The notes: generated by a model not told the origin, from the letters alone. 64,000 nucleotides of DNA from an uncultured Prevotellaceae bacterium (GCA_905207705.1 CAJLMA010000002.1:248001-312000); one strand, 5' to 3'; shown: positions 18,731-28,299, counted from the stretch's first letter. Numbers and translations: made by a program.

Positions 18731-19524
18731 TATGCCTCTTTTTCGAGTTTCTTGGCTTCATTCCAATATTTGTCCATTTCTGCCAATGTCATGTCTTTCA
18801 ACTTCTTGCCTGCCTTTGTAGCTTCTTGTTCAAGGTAGTTGAATCTCGCAATGAATTTTCTGTTGGTTTTCTCGAGGGCTGTTTCAGGATGCACGCCATA
18901 CAACCGCGCAGCATTGACTATGCTGAATATCAAGTCACCAAATTCTTTTTCCTCTTCATTATGATCATCTCGCGCCATTTCGGCTTCTACCTCGGCAAGT
19001 TCCTCTTTTACCTTGCCCCATACATCTTCCTTTTTTTCCCAGTCAAATCCAACATTGGCTGCCTTCTCTTGGATACGATATGCCTTTATCAAAGCCGGCA
19101 ACGAAGATGGCACGCCGGCAAGAACCGTCTTGTTTCCACCTTTTTCTTTCAACTTTATCTGTTCCCAATTTTGCATGACCTGTTCCGAACCATCGACATG
19201 AGCATTTCCAAACACATGTGGATGCCTGAATACAAGTTTCTCACGCAAAGAGTCACAGACATCGGCTATATCAAAACGTCCTTGTTCGTCGGCTATTTTC
19301 GAATAAAATATGATATGCAGCAATACGTCGCCCAACTCCTTTTTAATATTTTGCAAATTGTCGTCAACCAATGCATCCGACAATTCCATTACCTCTTCTA
19401 TCGTGTTAGGTCTCAAGCTTTCATTGGTTTGCTTGGCATCCCATGGACATTTGACACGCAGTTCGTCAAGCACATCAAGCAATTTGCCGAAAGCTTCGAG
19501 CTTATCTTGTCTTGAATTTGACAT
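18730..19524 (-). CDS. mazG: Nucleoside triphosphate pyrophosphohydrolase MazG
   Basis: 264 residues, typical of the two-domain MazG. Each half is an all-alpha pyrophosphohydrolase domain with EExxE...ExxD metal-binding motifs: N-terminal EEVMELSDAL...KKELGDVLLHI, C-terminal KEELAEVEAEM...EEEKEFGDLIFSIVN. It cleaves NTPs to NMP and pyrophosphate, as house-cleaning and in starvation responses. It is 12 bp after dsbD and overlaps topB by one base, so it sits mid-operon. Confidence 0.96.
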   Translation of the reverse strand: MSNSRQDKLEAFGKLLDVLDELRVKCPWDAKQTNESLRPNTIEEVMELSDALVDDNLQNIKKELGDVLLHIIFYSKIADEQGRFDIADVCDSLREKLVFRHPHVFGNAHVDGSEQVMQNWEQIKLKEKGGNKTVLAGVPSSLPALIKAYRIQEKAANVGFDWEKKEDVWGKVKEELAEVEAEMARDDHNEEEKEFGDLIFSIVNAARLYGVHPETALEKTNRKFIARFNYLEQEATKAGKKLKDMTLAEMDKYWNEAKKLEKEA

Positions 19525-19536
19525 CTTTATTTTGTT

Positions 19537-21543
19537 TTAATGTTTATTCTCGTATTTCCTGATTCCTTCATTCAAAAATGAAGCAAATTTCTCAACATCT
19601 TCGTCATAATAATACGGTCCCGACAATAAACTGCCATCTTCATCAAGGACGACATAATATGGCTGCGAATTGGCTTTGAACTTGTAACGCTGCAGGTAGC
19701 TCCACTTGTCGCCATAAGTAGAAAGTTCCAATTGTTTTCCATTTTCATTCACATACATTGGTTCAGGCAACTCTGCCTTGTCATCCACCATCAGTTTTAT
19801 CATTACAAACTCCTCTTCCAATGTCTGTCTGACGCGATTATTATCCATAACTGCCGCTTCCATTTTGCGACAATTCACACAGCCATAGCCCGAGAAATCC
19901 ACCAAAATAGGCTTCTTCTGCTCCAGACCTGCTTTCATGCCGGCATCATAATCGTCATATTCAGTAAATCCGCCACCGTACAAATTAAAATCTTGAGTGT
20001 ACAATGGAGGAGCAAACGCGCTTATTCCTTTTAACGGAGCACCCCACAATCCAGGAATCATATACACCGTGAATGCAAGTGATATCATACCCAAGAAAAG
20101 CCTGAAAACTCCTATCGAACCGTTTCCGCTGTCATGCGACAAGCGTAACTTTCCAAGCAAGTACATGCCGAGAAGTCCGAAAATCACTATCCATAACGCC
20201 AAGAAAACCTCACGGTCAAGAATCCCCCATCCGTAGGCAAGGTCGGCAACCGACAAGAATTTCAAAGACAATGCCAGCTCGATAAATCCCAATACCACTT
20301 TCACTGAGTTAAGCCAGCCGCCCGACTTAGGCATACTCTTAAGCCATGATGGGAATGTTGCAAACAGCGTGAACGGGATAGCCAAGGCCAATGCAAATCC
20401 AAACATTCCTATGGCGGGCCCTGTTATATCTCCCATGCTCGTAGCCTCTACAAGCAATGTGCCAATGATTGGACCTGTACATGAAAATGACACGAGGGTC
20501 AATGTAAACGCCATGAAAAAGATACTCAACAAGCCCGATGTGTTTTCGGCATTGCGATCCATCTTGTTTGCCCAAGAATCGGGCAACTTAATATCAAATG
20601 CACCGAAGAACGATATTGCAAACACCACAAGCAGCAAGAAAAATATGATATTAAACACCGCATTTGTGGAAAGTTCATTCAACGAATTTGCCTTAGACGA
20701 TATTATCGTTATAAGTAAACCAAGTACCAAATATATGATGATGATTGACGCTCCATAAATAAAGGCATCGCGCATCGACTTGCCTCGAGAACCGCTCTTC
20801 TTTAAGAAGAAACTTACCGTCAACGGAATCATTGGCCAGACGCACGGGGTCAATAACGCAAGCAATCCTCCGGCAAAACCACCAAAGAATATATACCACA
20901 ACGAATAGGATGCACTGCTTCCTTCATCCAAGCTGCCACCACCTTCAATGTCTACCGGAGCCCATAACTCATCGGGCGAATACGAGGAGGTATTTTTATC
21001 TTGCTCCGGCTTTACGCTTGAATTATTTTCGCCATTTGACGTGGATGCAACCGCTATAACATTTGCATTGTTCTTATTCGAGAATTCAAAAGGTTCTTTT
21101 GATGGAGACTGGCATGTTTTGTCGTTACAAACCATATACCTGATAAATCCGCTTATGTCATATCCTCCTTTATTGACGAACTTGAACTCCTGCGTAATTC
21201 TCACGCTGTCCGACCACCATCCCAGTTTCATGTTGAACAATGCATCAAACTCTTCATAAGGTTTCTTATCGGCAACAGGCTTCCCTGTCAATTCTATGCC
21301 TTCGGTCTTTTCCCAATTTATGCTTAAAGGGACTGGGCCGCCATCAGGCAAATCCATGGAATACATATGCCACCCTTCGTCTATAACAGCCGAAAATGTT
21401 ATTGTACCGGTGTCCCCACTCTCATCAACTTTAATGTCGGTCGTCCACTTGACCGGAGTCAAAATCTGCGCCGCGCATCCGGCGATCACCGACATATATA
21501 AAATTACAACTAAAACGAACTTATTTACCATCGTGTTTGACAT
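19537..21543 (-). CDS. dsbD: Thiol:disulfide interchange protein DsbD
   Basis: 668-residue inner-membrane reductase that passes electrons from cytoplasmic thioredoxin to the periplasm. The order is signal peptide (to about residue 25), N-terminal DsbD-alpha beta-sandwich (residues 30-150, CNDKTCQSP), eight-helix CcdA-like membrane domain with conserved cysteines (LTPCVWPMIPL, SCTGPIIG), and a C-terminal thioredoxin-like domain with CVNC (Cys555, Cys558). The start is MSNTMVNKF; an ATG four codons later is possible. It heads the dsbD-mazG-topB-nudix operon. Confidence 0.95.
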   Translation of the reverse strand: MSNTMVNKFVLVVILYMSVIAGCAAQILTPVKWTTDIKVDESGDTGTITFSAVIDEGWHMYSMDLPDGGPVPLSINWEKTEGIELTGKPVADKKPYEEFDALFNMKLGWWSDSVRITQEFKFVNKGGYDISGFIRYMVCNDKTCQSPSKEPFEFSNKNNANVIAVASTSNGENNSSVKPEQDKNTSSYSPDELWAPVDIEGGGSLDEGSSASYSLWYIFFGGFAGGLLALLTPCVWPMIPLTVSFFLKKSGSRGKSMRDAFIYGASIIIIYLVLGLLITIISSKANSLNELSTNAVFNIIFFLLLVVFAISFFGAFDIKLPDSWANKMDRNAENTSGLLSIFFMAFTLTLVSFSCTGPIIGTLLVEATSMGDITGPAIGMFGFALALAIPFTLFATFPSWLKSMPKSGGWLNSVKVVLGFIELALSLKFLSVADLAYGWGILDREVFLALWIVIFGLLGMYLLGKLRLSHDSGNGSIGVFRLFLGMISLAFTVYMIPGLWGAPLKGISAFAPPLYTQDFNLYGGGFTEYDDYDAGMKAGLEQKKPILVDFSGYGCVNCRKMEAAVMDNNRVRQTLEEEFVMIKLMVDDKAELPEPMYVNENGKQLELSTYGDKWSYLQRYKFKANSQPYYVVLDEDGSLLSGPYYYDEDVEKFASFLNEGIRKYENKH

Positions 21544-21555
21544 TCAAAATATATG

Positions 21556-21563
21556 CAAAATTA
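21556..21563 (-). promoter_or_regulatory. Possible -7 element of the dsbD operon
   Basis: TAATTTTG on the minus strand, 12 bp before the dsbD ATG at 21543, implies a very short leader. No good -33 TTTG is seen at the expected distance. Confidence 0.4.
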
Positions 21564-21691
21564 ATTATTTCACATCGAATATGAAAAAGCGGCAATACAA
21601 TTAGGAATATATTACAATTGCCATAATCAAAATCGGACATGTTAACATTTTCCCTAATGACAATCGCAAATGTGTTCTACCCCCTTATCGC

Positions 21692-21736
21692 AAAAAATAA
21701 AGACGCAACCGTCATTTTTCATAACGATTGCGTCTT
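21692..21736 (-). terminator. Terminator of the tRNA-Gly/tRNA-Leu transcript
   Basis: A 9-bp stem (21700-21708 with 21728-21736, AAGACGCAA/TTGCGTCTT) with some inner pairing is followed on the minus strand by TTTATTTTTTG. It lies 10 bp beyond the tRNA-Leu 3' end. Confidence 0.8.
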
Positions 21737-21746
21737 CAATTTGAAG

Positions 21747-21830
21747 TGTCCGAGATGAGACTCGAACTCACACGAGCGAATGCCCACTACCCCCTCAAAG
21801 TAGCGCGTCTACCAATTCCGCCACCCGGAC
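21747..21830 (-). tRNA. tRNA-Leu (GAG)
   Basis: 84-nt class II tRNA with a long variable arm. The acceptor GTCCGGG pairs with CTCGGAC. The anticodon stem CTACT/GGTAG encloses loop TTGAGGG with anticodon GAG. The T-arm GTGTGAGTTCGAGTCTCATC is intact, and the discriminator is A. It lies 30 bp downstream of tRNA-Gly on the same strand, so the two are likely cotranscribed. Confidence 0.95.
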
Positions 21831-21860
21831 TTCAAAAGACTAATCCCTCTTAAGGATTAG

Positions 21861-21933
<73 letters not shown>

Positions 21934-21990
21934 ATAATTTCCATTTCCATCTCCAATCTCTATCGGAGTGTTATTTCGTTTTTGCGAGTG

Positions 21991-22022
21991 CAAAGTTATA
22001 TCACTCTTCCCATTTTTCCAAA
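21991..22022 (-). promoter_or_regulatory. Promoter of the tRNA-Gly/tRNA-Leu pair
   Basis: Minus-strand TTTG (22019-22022), a 20-bp spacer and TAACTTTG (21991-21998) lie 58 bp upstream of tRNA-Gly. Confidence 0.7.
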
Positions 22023-22044
22023 TTTACAAGCGATTTTTTTCAGT

Positions 22045-22620
22045 TTATTTTAGCGACATCATAAATTCGCTACGCAACGCCGCATCGGCAAAAGCTCCGC
22101 TATACTCCATAGTAACCGTCGTACTTTCCTGTTTTTCAACGCCGCGCATCTTCATGCACATGTGTCCGGCCTCGCATACGACTATCACACCCTTTGCCGA
22201 CAAAACATCGGTCAATACTTTGCAAATTTCGGCCGTCAAGCGTTCCTGTACTTGCAACCTGTGAGCATATGTATCAACGATACGCGCAATTTTGCTCAAT
22301 CCCACAATCTTGCCGTCGGGAATATAACCTATCGATATTTTACCGAAAAACGGAAGTATGTGATGCTCGCATAACGAATAAAATTCAATATCCTTGACTG
22401 TAACGATTCTCGAACCCGAATGTTCGAAAATTGCAGATTTGATAATTTTTTCGGCATCCTCCGCATAACCGCGAGTAAGGTCCATAATGGCTTTCGCAGC
22501 CCTGTAAGGTGTTTTTTTCAGCCCTTCCCTATCTGGATTTTCCCCAAGCAATTCTATTATCCTGCGATAACATGCAGCGATTTCTTCAACTTTCTCCTCG
22601 TCGTACTTATTTAAAATCAT
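22045..22620 (-). CDS. folE: GTP cyclohydrolase I
   Basis: 191 residues. It converts GTP to 7,8-dihydroneopterin triphosphate, the first step of tetrahydrofolate (and queuosine/biopterin) synthesis. Zinc ligands are visible: Cys84 and His87 in CEHH and Cys155 in GHMCMKMRG. The signature ISIGYIPDGKIVGLSKIAR is intact. Its start overlaps the stop of the SPOR gene by 4 bp (ATGA), indicating translational coupling. Confidence 0.97.
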   Translation of the reverse strand: MILNKYDEEKVEEIAACYRRIIELLGENPDREGLKKTPYRAAKAIMDLTRGYAEDAEKIIKSAIFEHSGSRIVTVKDIEFYSLCEHHILPFFGKISIGYIPDGKIVGLSKIARIVDTYAHRLQVQERLTAEICKVLTDVLSAKGVIVVCEAGHMCMKMRGVEKQESTTVTMEYSGAFADAALRSEFMMSLK

Positions 22621-23108
22621 AGTGCAGAAGCGTTAATCCTATCAACTACCACAATCATTTCACTGGCATAGCCGGGAAATGCCTCTTTTAAAATATCCAA
22701 CACAGCCGCCGCCTCTTCGCGAGTACGGAAATCACCAACTCTCAATCTCCATGAAGGAGCATTATATGTGATATAGGTCCCCAATTCAGGGAAAGATTCA
22801 TTTATGCTGCGTTCCTTGGACAAAGCTTCATTCTTGGCGGTACGCTGATTTTTATCCGAAAAGACCTGTATCCTGTAACCTACAAGCTCCCTTGAAACAA
22901 AATGCTTCATTCCAACATTGGTTGTATCGCCATTTTCCGGCTTTAGCCTCTCATTTAATGCAGCGGGCTGCACCACAACAACCCTACCATCCGACTTTTG
23001 TTCCAGATAATCCACAATAGTCGAATCGGCCAAAGCCGTGCACATGATCTGAGCTGCCAGCAATGACAAGGCAAATGCAATCAGATATCGGGAAAAATGT
23101 TTCAACAT
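22617..23108 (-). CDS. SPOR domain-containing exported protein
   Basis: 163 residues. A signal peptide covers residues 1-27 (LSLLAAQIMCTALA). The C-terminal SPOR domain (about 78-160) has the YRIQVFSDKNQRTAKNEA...WRLRVGDFRTREEAAAVLDILK pattern that binds denuded peptidoglycan glycan strands. It is probably a periplasmic or outer-membrane-associated factor. It is coupled to folE by a 4-bp overlap and separated from tpiA by a strong terminator. Confidence 0.88.
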   Translation of the reverse strand: MLKHFSRYLIAFALSLLAAQIMCTALADSTIVDYLEQKSDGRVVVVQPAALNERLKPENGDTTNVGMKHFVSRELVGYRIQVFSDKNQRTAKNEALSKERSINESFPELGTYITYNAPSWRLRVGDFRTREEAAAVLDILKEAFPGYASEMIVVVDRINASAL

Positions 23109-23124
23109 CAGGTCTCAGTTTTTT

Positions 23125-23172
23125 ATAAGAAAAAATGAAAGATGTACCGCCGCACAGCACGGCGGTACATCT
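23125..23172 (-). terminator. Terminator after tpiA
   Basis: A perfect 13-bp GC-rich stem (23140-23152 with 23160-23172) and a 7-nt loop are followed on the minus strand by CATTTTTTCTTATAAAAAA. It ends the DUF1599-BT_3928-tpiA transcript, so SPOR-folE probably has its own promoter or depends on read-through. Confidence 0.88.
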
Positions 23173-23185
23173 CTGTTATTTATAT

Positions 23186-23938
23186 TTAGAATGCTTTCAC
23201 AATACCCATGAACGATTCTGCCTCAAGTGCAGCACCGCCAATAAGGCCACCGTCTACATCTGGTTTTGCGAACAATTCTTTTGCGTTAGTCGGCTTGCAG
23301 CTTCCGCCATAAAGAATAGTAGTATCCTCAGCAACTTGCTTGCCATACTTTTTCTCGATCAAGCTGCGGATAAATGCGTGTATTTCTTCTGCTTGGTCGG
23401 CCGTAGCAGTCTTGCCTGTACCAATTGCCCATACCGGTTCATAAGCCAATATGATATTACCGAATTGCTCTGCGCTCAAATCGAATACCGATGCGAGTTG
23501 TGCTTCAACAACCTCGTTTTGCTTGTTAGCTTCACGTTCTTCAAGCACTTCACCAATGCAGAAAATAACCTTCAAGCCGTTTTCCAAGGCCAACTTAACC
23601 TTCTCGGCAAGAATCTCAACTGTTTCGTGATAATAAGCACGACGCTCCGAATGGCCAAGAATAACATAGTTGGCACCTGTCGAAGCTACCATGGCAGCCG
23701 AAACTTCTCCTGTATAAGCCCCGCTCTTCTTGTCGGCACAGTTCTCTGCGCTCAATCCAAGCTTGCTGCTATCTATCACAGCTTTCACCGCAGTAAGGTG
23801 GGTAAATGGAACTCCTATGATTACATCGCAATTAGGAGTAAACGACTTCAAGGCTTCATTAACTTCCGAAGCCAATTTAACTCCTTCCGGAACAGTGGTG
23901 TTCATTTTCCAGTTTCCGGCAACAATATTCTTTCTCAT
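23186..23938 (-). CDS. tpiA: Triose-phosphate isomerase
   Basis: 250 residues, the standard TIM barrel. It interconverts dihydroxyacetone phosphate and glyceraldehyde 3-phosphate in glycolysis. Catalytic residues are Lys11 (NWKMN), His96 (GHSERR) and Glu167 (AYEPVWAIGTG). The phosphate-binding GGS and GG motifs (LYGGSCKP, GGLIGGAAL) are present. A TAAATTTG sequence at 23989-23996 on the minus strand could be an internal -7 element. Confidence 0.98.
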   Translation of the reverse strand: MRKNIVAGNWKMNTTVPEGVKLASEVNEALKSFTPNCDVIIGVPFTHLTAVKAVIDSSKLGLSAENCADKKSGAYTGEVSAAMVASTGANYVILGHSERRAYYHETVEILAEKVKLALENGLKVIFCIGEVLEEREANKQNEVVEAQLASVFDLSAEQFGNIILAYEPVWAIGTGKTATADQAEEIHAFIRSLIEKKYGKQVAEDTTILYGGSCKPTNAKELFAKPDVDGGLIGGAALEAESFMGIVKAF

Positions 23939-24001
23939 ATTTTTAAGTATATAGTTAAAGAATTATACATTTTACAATTTCCCGATTGCAAATTTACGGC
24001 T

Positions 24002-25306
24002 TTATTTTGATTTATTCTTCACTCGTCTCCAACTAAATTTCACAATTATGTGTGTCCTGTTTATTATTAATACAAAAAGCATGAATGCACCATAAACCGT
24101 AGTGAAGAAATAAAGCCAGTGCTTAGGCTCAAAATCCGACGTAAGGTCGTCGATATCGCCAGCAGTCGAAACTTTGTCGATTGATATGGATTGCAACGTG
24201 CGCTTCCACATTATAACGCCATCATGCAAATACACGGCAGCAGGATTTCCCCTTGCAAGCATTTTCAATTCGCTGTCGTCCATCCTATACATCTTGTATG
24301 AGGCCATCGACAGGTCATTCCATTCAGCTATGGCATCTTTGTCGCCCGACGTCAGGCCTATCACGTCTATTCCATGCGACTGGGAAAAATCATACAGCTC
24401 ATTTATCAGATATGTGAACGATATGACCACATCATTCAAATCCGGGTATAAAAACAACATTTGCTCGCCATTGCCGAGTATCACGCTGTCGGCATTTTCA
24501 TAATTTTCACCTATTACGGTAATAGGCCGCATGTTATCGCTTTTCACATGCAAACTGTCATCGGGCAAAGACCTTGATTGCAATAATTCCCTGTCGACAA
24601 ATGTCCAAGATTCATCGGGAAGGCTGTCGAGCGAGAACTCTCGCTGTACGCCATCCTTTTCATATATGAATATGTAATTTGCATTTATGCCATCCTCACT
24701 GCCATCCTGAGCAATCTTCGTACCGACAGGAAATGGGCGGAAATCAATCAAAGGCTGATAGAAATATCCAGCCATTGCAATAGCAATGACATAAGCAACC
24801 GATGCCATTGCAACCATCCATTGCACTGCAAATCCATAAATATTCTTTACTCTCTTATTGTAAGGCAACAGGTAGCACAACGCTACAGTAATAGCCACAT
24901 TTTTCAAAAATGAAGCCCAATTGCTTATTACGACGGCATCGCCAAAGCATCCGCAATCGGCAACATTGTCGGTCAAGGCAATATATAAAGTCAACGGCAA
25001 CATGACAATCATCATTGCCAACATCAAGACGGGTGTCACCCTCCTGTATATGCCAAAAAACAAAAAAATGCCAAGGACAAACTCTATAACAGATACCGAA
25101 ACCGCCGAAAACAACAACAAGCTGTCGAAACCATGCAGGCCGAACGAATTGAGATACTCCCCAAACTTGTAAATGCTACCCCACGGATCAATTGCCTTGA
25201 CAAAGCCGGAAAAAATGAATATGCCGCCAACGACTATGCGCAACAGCCAAACGACCCACATCCTCCATTCGATTTTGCGGCCGGCTTGTTCAACATTTTT
25301 CGCCAT
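24002..25306 (-). CDS. BT_3928 family membrane protein (DoxX/MauE-like plus thioredoxin-like domain)
   Basis: 434 residues. The N-terminal four-helix DoxX/MauE-like domain begins WVVWLLRIVVGGIFIFSGFVKAIDP and has the CGCFG motif (near residue 118) typical of MauE-like membrane redox proteins. After a helix near residue 170 comes a soluble segment, probably periplasmic, with a thioredoxin-like pattern (MLFLYPDLNDVV, GIDVIGLTSGDKDAI, GNPAAVYLHDGVIMWK) but no cysteine. A final helix and basic tail follow. Function is unknown. It overlaps the DUF1599 gene by 17 bp and precedes tpiA by 63 bp. Confidence 0.8.
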   Translation of the reverse strand: MAKNVEQAGRKIEWRMWVVWLLRIVVGGIFIFSGFVKAIDPWGSIYKFGEYLNSFGLHGFDSLLLFSAVSVSVIEFVLGIFLFFGIYRRVTPVLMLAMMIVMLPLTLYIALTDNVADCGCFGDAVVISNWASFLKNVAITVALCYLLPYNKRVKNIYGFAVQWMVAMASVAYVIAIAMAGYFYQPLIDFRPFPVGTKIAQDGSEDGINANYIFIYEKDGVQREFSLDSLPDESWTFVDRELLQSRSLPDDSLHVKSDNMRPITVIGENYENADSVILGNGEQMLFLYPDLNDVVISFTYLINELYDFSQSHGIDVIGLTSGDKDAIAEWNDLSMASYKMYRMDDSELKMLARGNPAAVYLHDGVIMWKRTLQSISIDKVSTAGDIDDLTSDFEPKHWLYFFTTVYGAFMLFVLIINRTHIIVKFSWRRVKNKSK

Positions 25307-25838
25307 ATTCCAATTTTATCAATGCAAACAGGGCGTAATTCACCATGTCCATGTAATTGGCATCGATCCCTTCCGACACGATTGTCTCGCCGTTGTTGTC
25401 TTCAATCTGCTTGGTTCTTTGAATCTTCGTCAGAATCAAGTCTGTATAGGAATGTATGCGCATGTCGCGCCATGCCTCATCATAATCGGCATTTTTTGCA
25501 TACATCAATTCTTTGGTCTGCTTCATGTATTTGTCATACAATTCCACAGCCGTTTCATTGCTTATGTCAACGCAATGCGAATATCCGCAACCGAGTTGTA
25601 TAAGTCCTATTATGCCGTAATTGACAATTCCAATGAATTCAGGATACACGCCTTCGCCCACTTGCGAGACTTTCTTTATTTCAAGATTCCTTATGCGTTT
25701 AGCTTTAATGAATATCTGATCGGTTATCGACTCCGGGCGCATGATGCGCCATGATGCGCCGTAATCATGCAATTTCCTTACAAATAGCTCCCTACATATT
25801 CCTATAACATGCTCAAATTGTGCTTTCGTATCGCTCAT
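25290..25838 (-). CDS. DUF1599 domain-containing protein
   Basis: 182 residues counted from the ATG at 25838. The in-frame ATG at 25874 lies upstream of the promoter -7 box at 25861-25868, so the longer form cannot be made from that promoter. It contains two repeats of a helical unit (KLHDYGASWRIMRPESITDQIFIKAKRIRNLE and KNADYDEAWRDMRIHSYTDLILTKIQRTKQIE), the double DUF1599 signature. This resembles nucleotide pyrophosphohydrolase-like helical folds, but no catalytic role is known. It is the first gene of a transcript with BT_3928 and tpiA. Confidence 0.85.
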   Translation of the reverse strand: MSDTKAQFEHVIGICRELFVRKLHDYGASWRIMRPESITDQIFIKAKRIRNLEIKKVSQVGEGVYPEFIGIVNYGIIGLIQLGCGYSHCVDISNETAVELYDKYMKQTKELMYAKNADYDEAWRDMRIHSYTDLILTKIQRTKQIEDNNGETIVSEGIDANYMDMVNYALFALIKLEYGEKC

Positions 25839-25860
25839 AAGACAAAAACTCTTTACGTCA

Positions 25861-25891
25861 CAAAGATAGTGCAAGTTGGGTGTAATGGCAA
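25861..25891 (-). promoter_or_regulatory. Promoter of DUF1599-BT_3928-tpiA
   Basis: Minus-strand TTG (25889-25891), a 20-bp spacer and TATCTTTG (25861-25868). It puts the transcript start just upstream of the ATG at 25838 and decides the gene start. Confidence 0.7.
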
Positions 25892-25954
25892 GAATTTTGC
25901 CTGCTCAATTAAAATGGCAGTCACGACACGCACTTTAGAATCGTGGACACACCA

Positions 25955-25993
25955 CAAAAAATAAAAACGGGATTGCATGTGTTGCAATCCCGT
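25955..25993 (-). terminator. Terminator after the phosphate transporter
   Basis: A perfect 11-bp stem (25967-25977 with 25983-25993) and a 5-nt loop are followed on the minus strand by TTTTATTTTTT. It lies 25 bp after the transporter stop. Confidence 0.88.
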
Positions 25994-26017
25994 CACATAT
26001 TCAATCATTAAATACAA

Positions 26018-28273
26018 TCACGCATTCTCTTCTGGCTTGCTGTCTCCGGGAACACTAAGCTTGTTCAAGAAGTAAGCTTGAGACTTGAGCAAATTCCTCG
26101 ACTGAAGCACCATGTTCTTGGTCTCATTCAATATGTTCAAATACAATTCGCTTGCTCTCGTGCTCATCTCCTGGCTCTTCAGCCTTCTTATCTGGTTCTT
26201 TATGCTATCAGCTATTGTTATGAACAAAGCGTCGCGCATCTGCATCACATCATTAATTCCCGAGAAGTCTTTTTCTCTAAGCATCTTGTTGATTTTATCA
26301 AAGATGTTGTCTACCTCGTCATTGATAACCTTCAAATCCATTATCTGACCCTCAGACAAGCTCTTATGATTATTGTTTATGTGCTCGTATGCCGGACGTG
26401 TGCAATGCAGCAAGGCCTTTGACACCTCGCACAGATAATCCACTACCTGCACATAGAAATAACCGGTTTCAATATTCCTTTCCTGAAGCAACTTCAATGT
26501 CGACGACATGTTGTACTTGCGTTTATTGGCCTCCTTGTACATTATCTCCGACTGCGTTACGGTCTCTTTCAACACCTTGCGATTTTCGGTATACAATGCG
26601 ACAAGCATATGGTTGTATATCGATGAAACATCTTCCATCGTCTTGCACACTGTATTGGTACAAGAATACAATACATCTTCGGCTTCGGCATTTTCATTTA
26701 TTATAATCGATGAAGTTTCTTCATTTTCTTTCTTGTCCGATTTGAATATCAAATTATGGCATAACGCATATCCGCAAAGGATGAGAACGATGACCAAAGC
26801 AATCCATCCACCCCACATCAAGAACATGCAAACTAAGAATGACGCGGTGAATCCTATCAATGCAGTCAAGAACCATCCCGATATAACCACCATCACACCT
26901 GTTATGCGGTACACTGCGCTATCACGCCCCCATGCCCTGTCCACGAGCGATGAACCCATGGCCACCATGAACACCACATAAGTAGTTGACAGTGGCAACT
27001 TATAAGAAGTACCTATACATATCAATATTGCGGCAGCAGCCAGATTTACAACTGCACGAATATGATCGTATGCAATATCTCCACGTTCCTCCTCGGGAAG
27101 CGGTTCAAAACGAGTATTAATCTTATCAATCAACTTCTTAGGCAGCAAACTTTTATACATATTGTTGGCAGCCAACGCCATGCGGACTAACGAGCGAGAA
27201 GCGGCAGACGAACCGAAACGCTCATCTTCGGCATGTTGCGATGACAAGTTCAATTGTGTCGCGGCAACTTTCATCGCACTGCGTGAAAAGAACAACGTCA
27301 CAATCATGACCAGACCGGCACCTATCAATATCCATATGTTCACATAAGCCGGCTCAGCAAGTTGTGACATGAGCATCTGCTCATTGCCGCTGTTCAACGC
27401 CAGCATGTAGGAATCAAAGCCTGCAATAGGCACTCCGATGAAGTTCACAAGGTCATTGCCGGCAAACGCCAATGCCAACGCGAAAGTCCCGGCCAAAATG
27501 GTTATTTTTAAGATGTTTACCTTTGCTTTTTGCAAAAGCCACAATATTAACGACGAAGCCACCCATGTTATCAATAACACGATGAATATGTTATCATTTA
27601 TATAATCCAGAATTTCTTTCGAGAACAATCCAGAGCTCTTCATTCCTTTAAATATGGCGAAATACAATATCCCCACTATTGACACTCCGCACCACACAGC
27701 ACCGTAGCGTTTCAAAGCTTTTGCATAACGGAACGTGAAAATAATACGCGAAAAATACATCAACAAAGCTCCGACAACAAAAGAAATTGCCACCGATGAA
27801 AGTATGCCGGTAATTATCACCAATGCTTGTCCGCTGTTTATATAATCACCAAGGTTGGCAATTGTCTGATTCTCATCAGCCATTATTTTAAAACATGCAA
27901 CCGCCACCGAGCTACCGAGCAACTCCGACACGAGCGATACTGTGGTTGATGTCGGCAAGCCCAATGAATTGAACGTGTTAAGCAGCAAGACATCGGTAAG
28001 CATCACACCGACAAACAAAATCATAATCTCCGAGAAAGTGAACATCCCGGGATGCATCACTCCGCTACGCGCGACCTCCATCATGCCATTGGAAGTTATG
28101 ACACCTATTAATATACCAACAGATGCCACAGCCAAAATGACTTTCATCGGAGCTACCTTAGCCCCCAATGCTGAATTAAGGAAATTGACAGCATCATTAG
28201 AAACACCGACAATCAAATCCAGTACTGCCAGTATAGCCAAAATAATGATGATAACTGTAAAAATAGGACTCAT
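26018..28273 (-). CDS. Inorganic phosphate transporter (PiT family) with PhoU-like tail
   Basis: 751 residues, longer than a simple PiT. The membrane part carries the duplicated PiT signature: VSNDAVNFLNSALGAKV near residue 25 and AGNDLVNFIGVPIAG near residue 270. A second membrane block follows (about 400-500). The C-terminal ~230 residues are a soluble helical PhoU-like domain (SCTNTVCKTMEDVSSIYNHM...KINKMLREKDF...IRRLKSQEMSTRASELYLNIL). It would import phosphate with H+ or Na+. It lies 26 bp downstream of a sensor kinase and its regulator on the same strand, suggesting that they form one operon. Confidence 0.93.
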   Translation of the reverse strand: MSPIFTVIIIILAILAVLDLIVGVSNDAVNFLNSALGAKVAPMKVILAVASVGILIGVITSNGMMEVARSGVMHPGMFTFSEIMILFVGVMLTDVLLLNTFNSLGLPTSTTVSLVSELLGSSVAVACFKIMADENQTIANLGDYINSGQALVIITGILSSVAISFVVGALLMYFSRIIFTFRYAKALKRYGAVWCGVSIVGILYFAIFKGMKSSGLFSKEILDYINDNIFIVLLITWVASSLILWLLQKAKVNILKITILAGTFALALAFAGNDLVNFIGVPIAGFDSYMLALNSGNEQMLMSQLAEPAYVNIWILIGAGLVMIVTLFFSRSAMKVAATQLNLSSQHAEDERFGSSAASRSLVRMALAANNMYKSLLPKKLIDKINTRFEPLPEEERGDIAYDHIRAVVNLAAAAILICIGTSYKLPLSTTYVVFMVAMGSSLVDRAWGRDSAVYRITGVMVVISGWFLTALIGFTASFLVCMFLMWGGWIALVIVLILCGYALCHNLIFKSDKKENEETSSIIINENAEAEDVLYSCTNTVCKTMEDVSSIYNHMLVALYTENRKVLKETVTQSEIMYKEANKRKYNMSSTLKLLQERNIETGYFYVQVVDYLCEVSKALLHCTRPAYEHINNNHKSLSEGQIMDLKVINDEVDNIFDKINKMLREKDFSGINDVMQMRDALFITIADSIKNQIRRLKSQEMSTRASELYLNILNETKNMVLQSRNLLKSQAYFLNKLSVPGDSKPEENA

Positions 28274-28299
28274 AATATTTCAATATGTGTGTTTGTTAC

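Noticed and set aside
23135..24010. 291-residue open frame antisense to tpiA
   Set aside because: It covers the complement of an intact tpiA and its terminator; no domain is recognisable.
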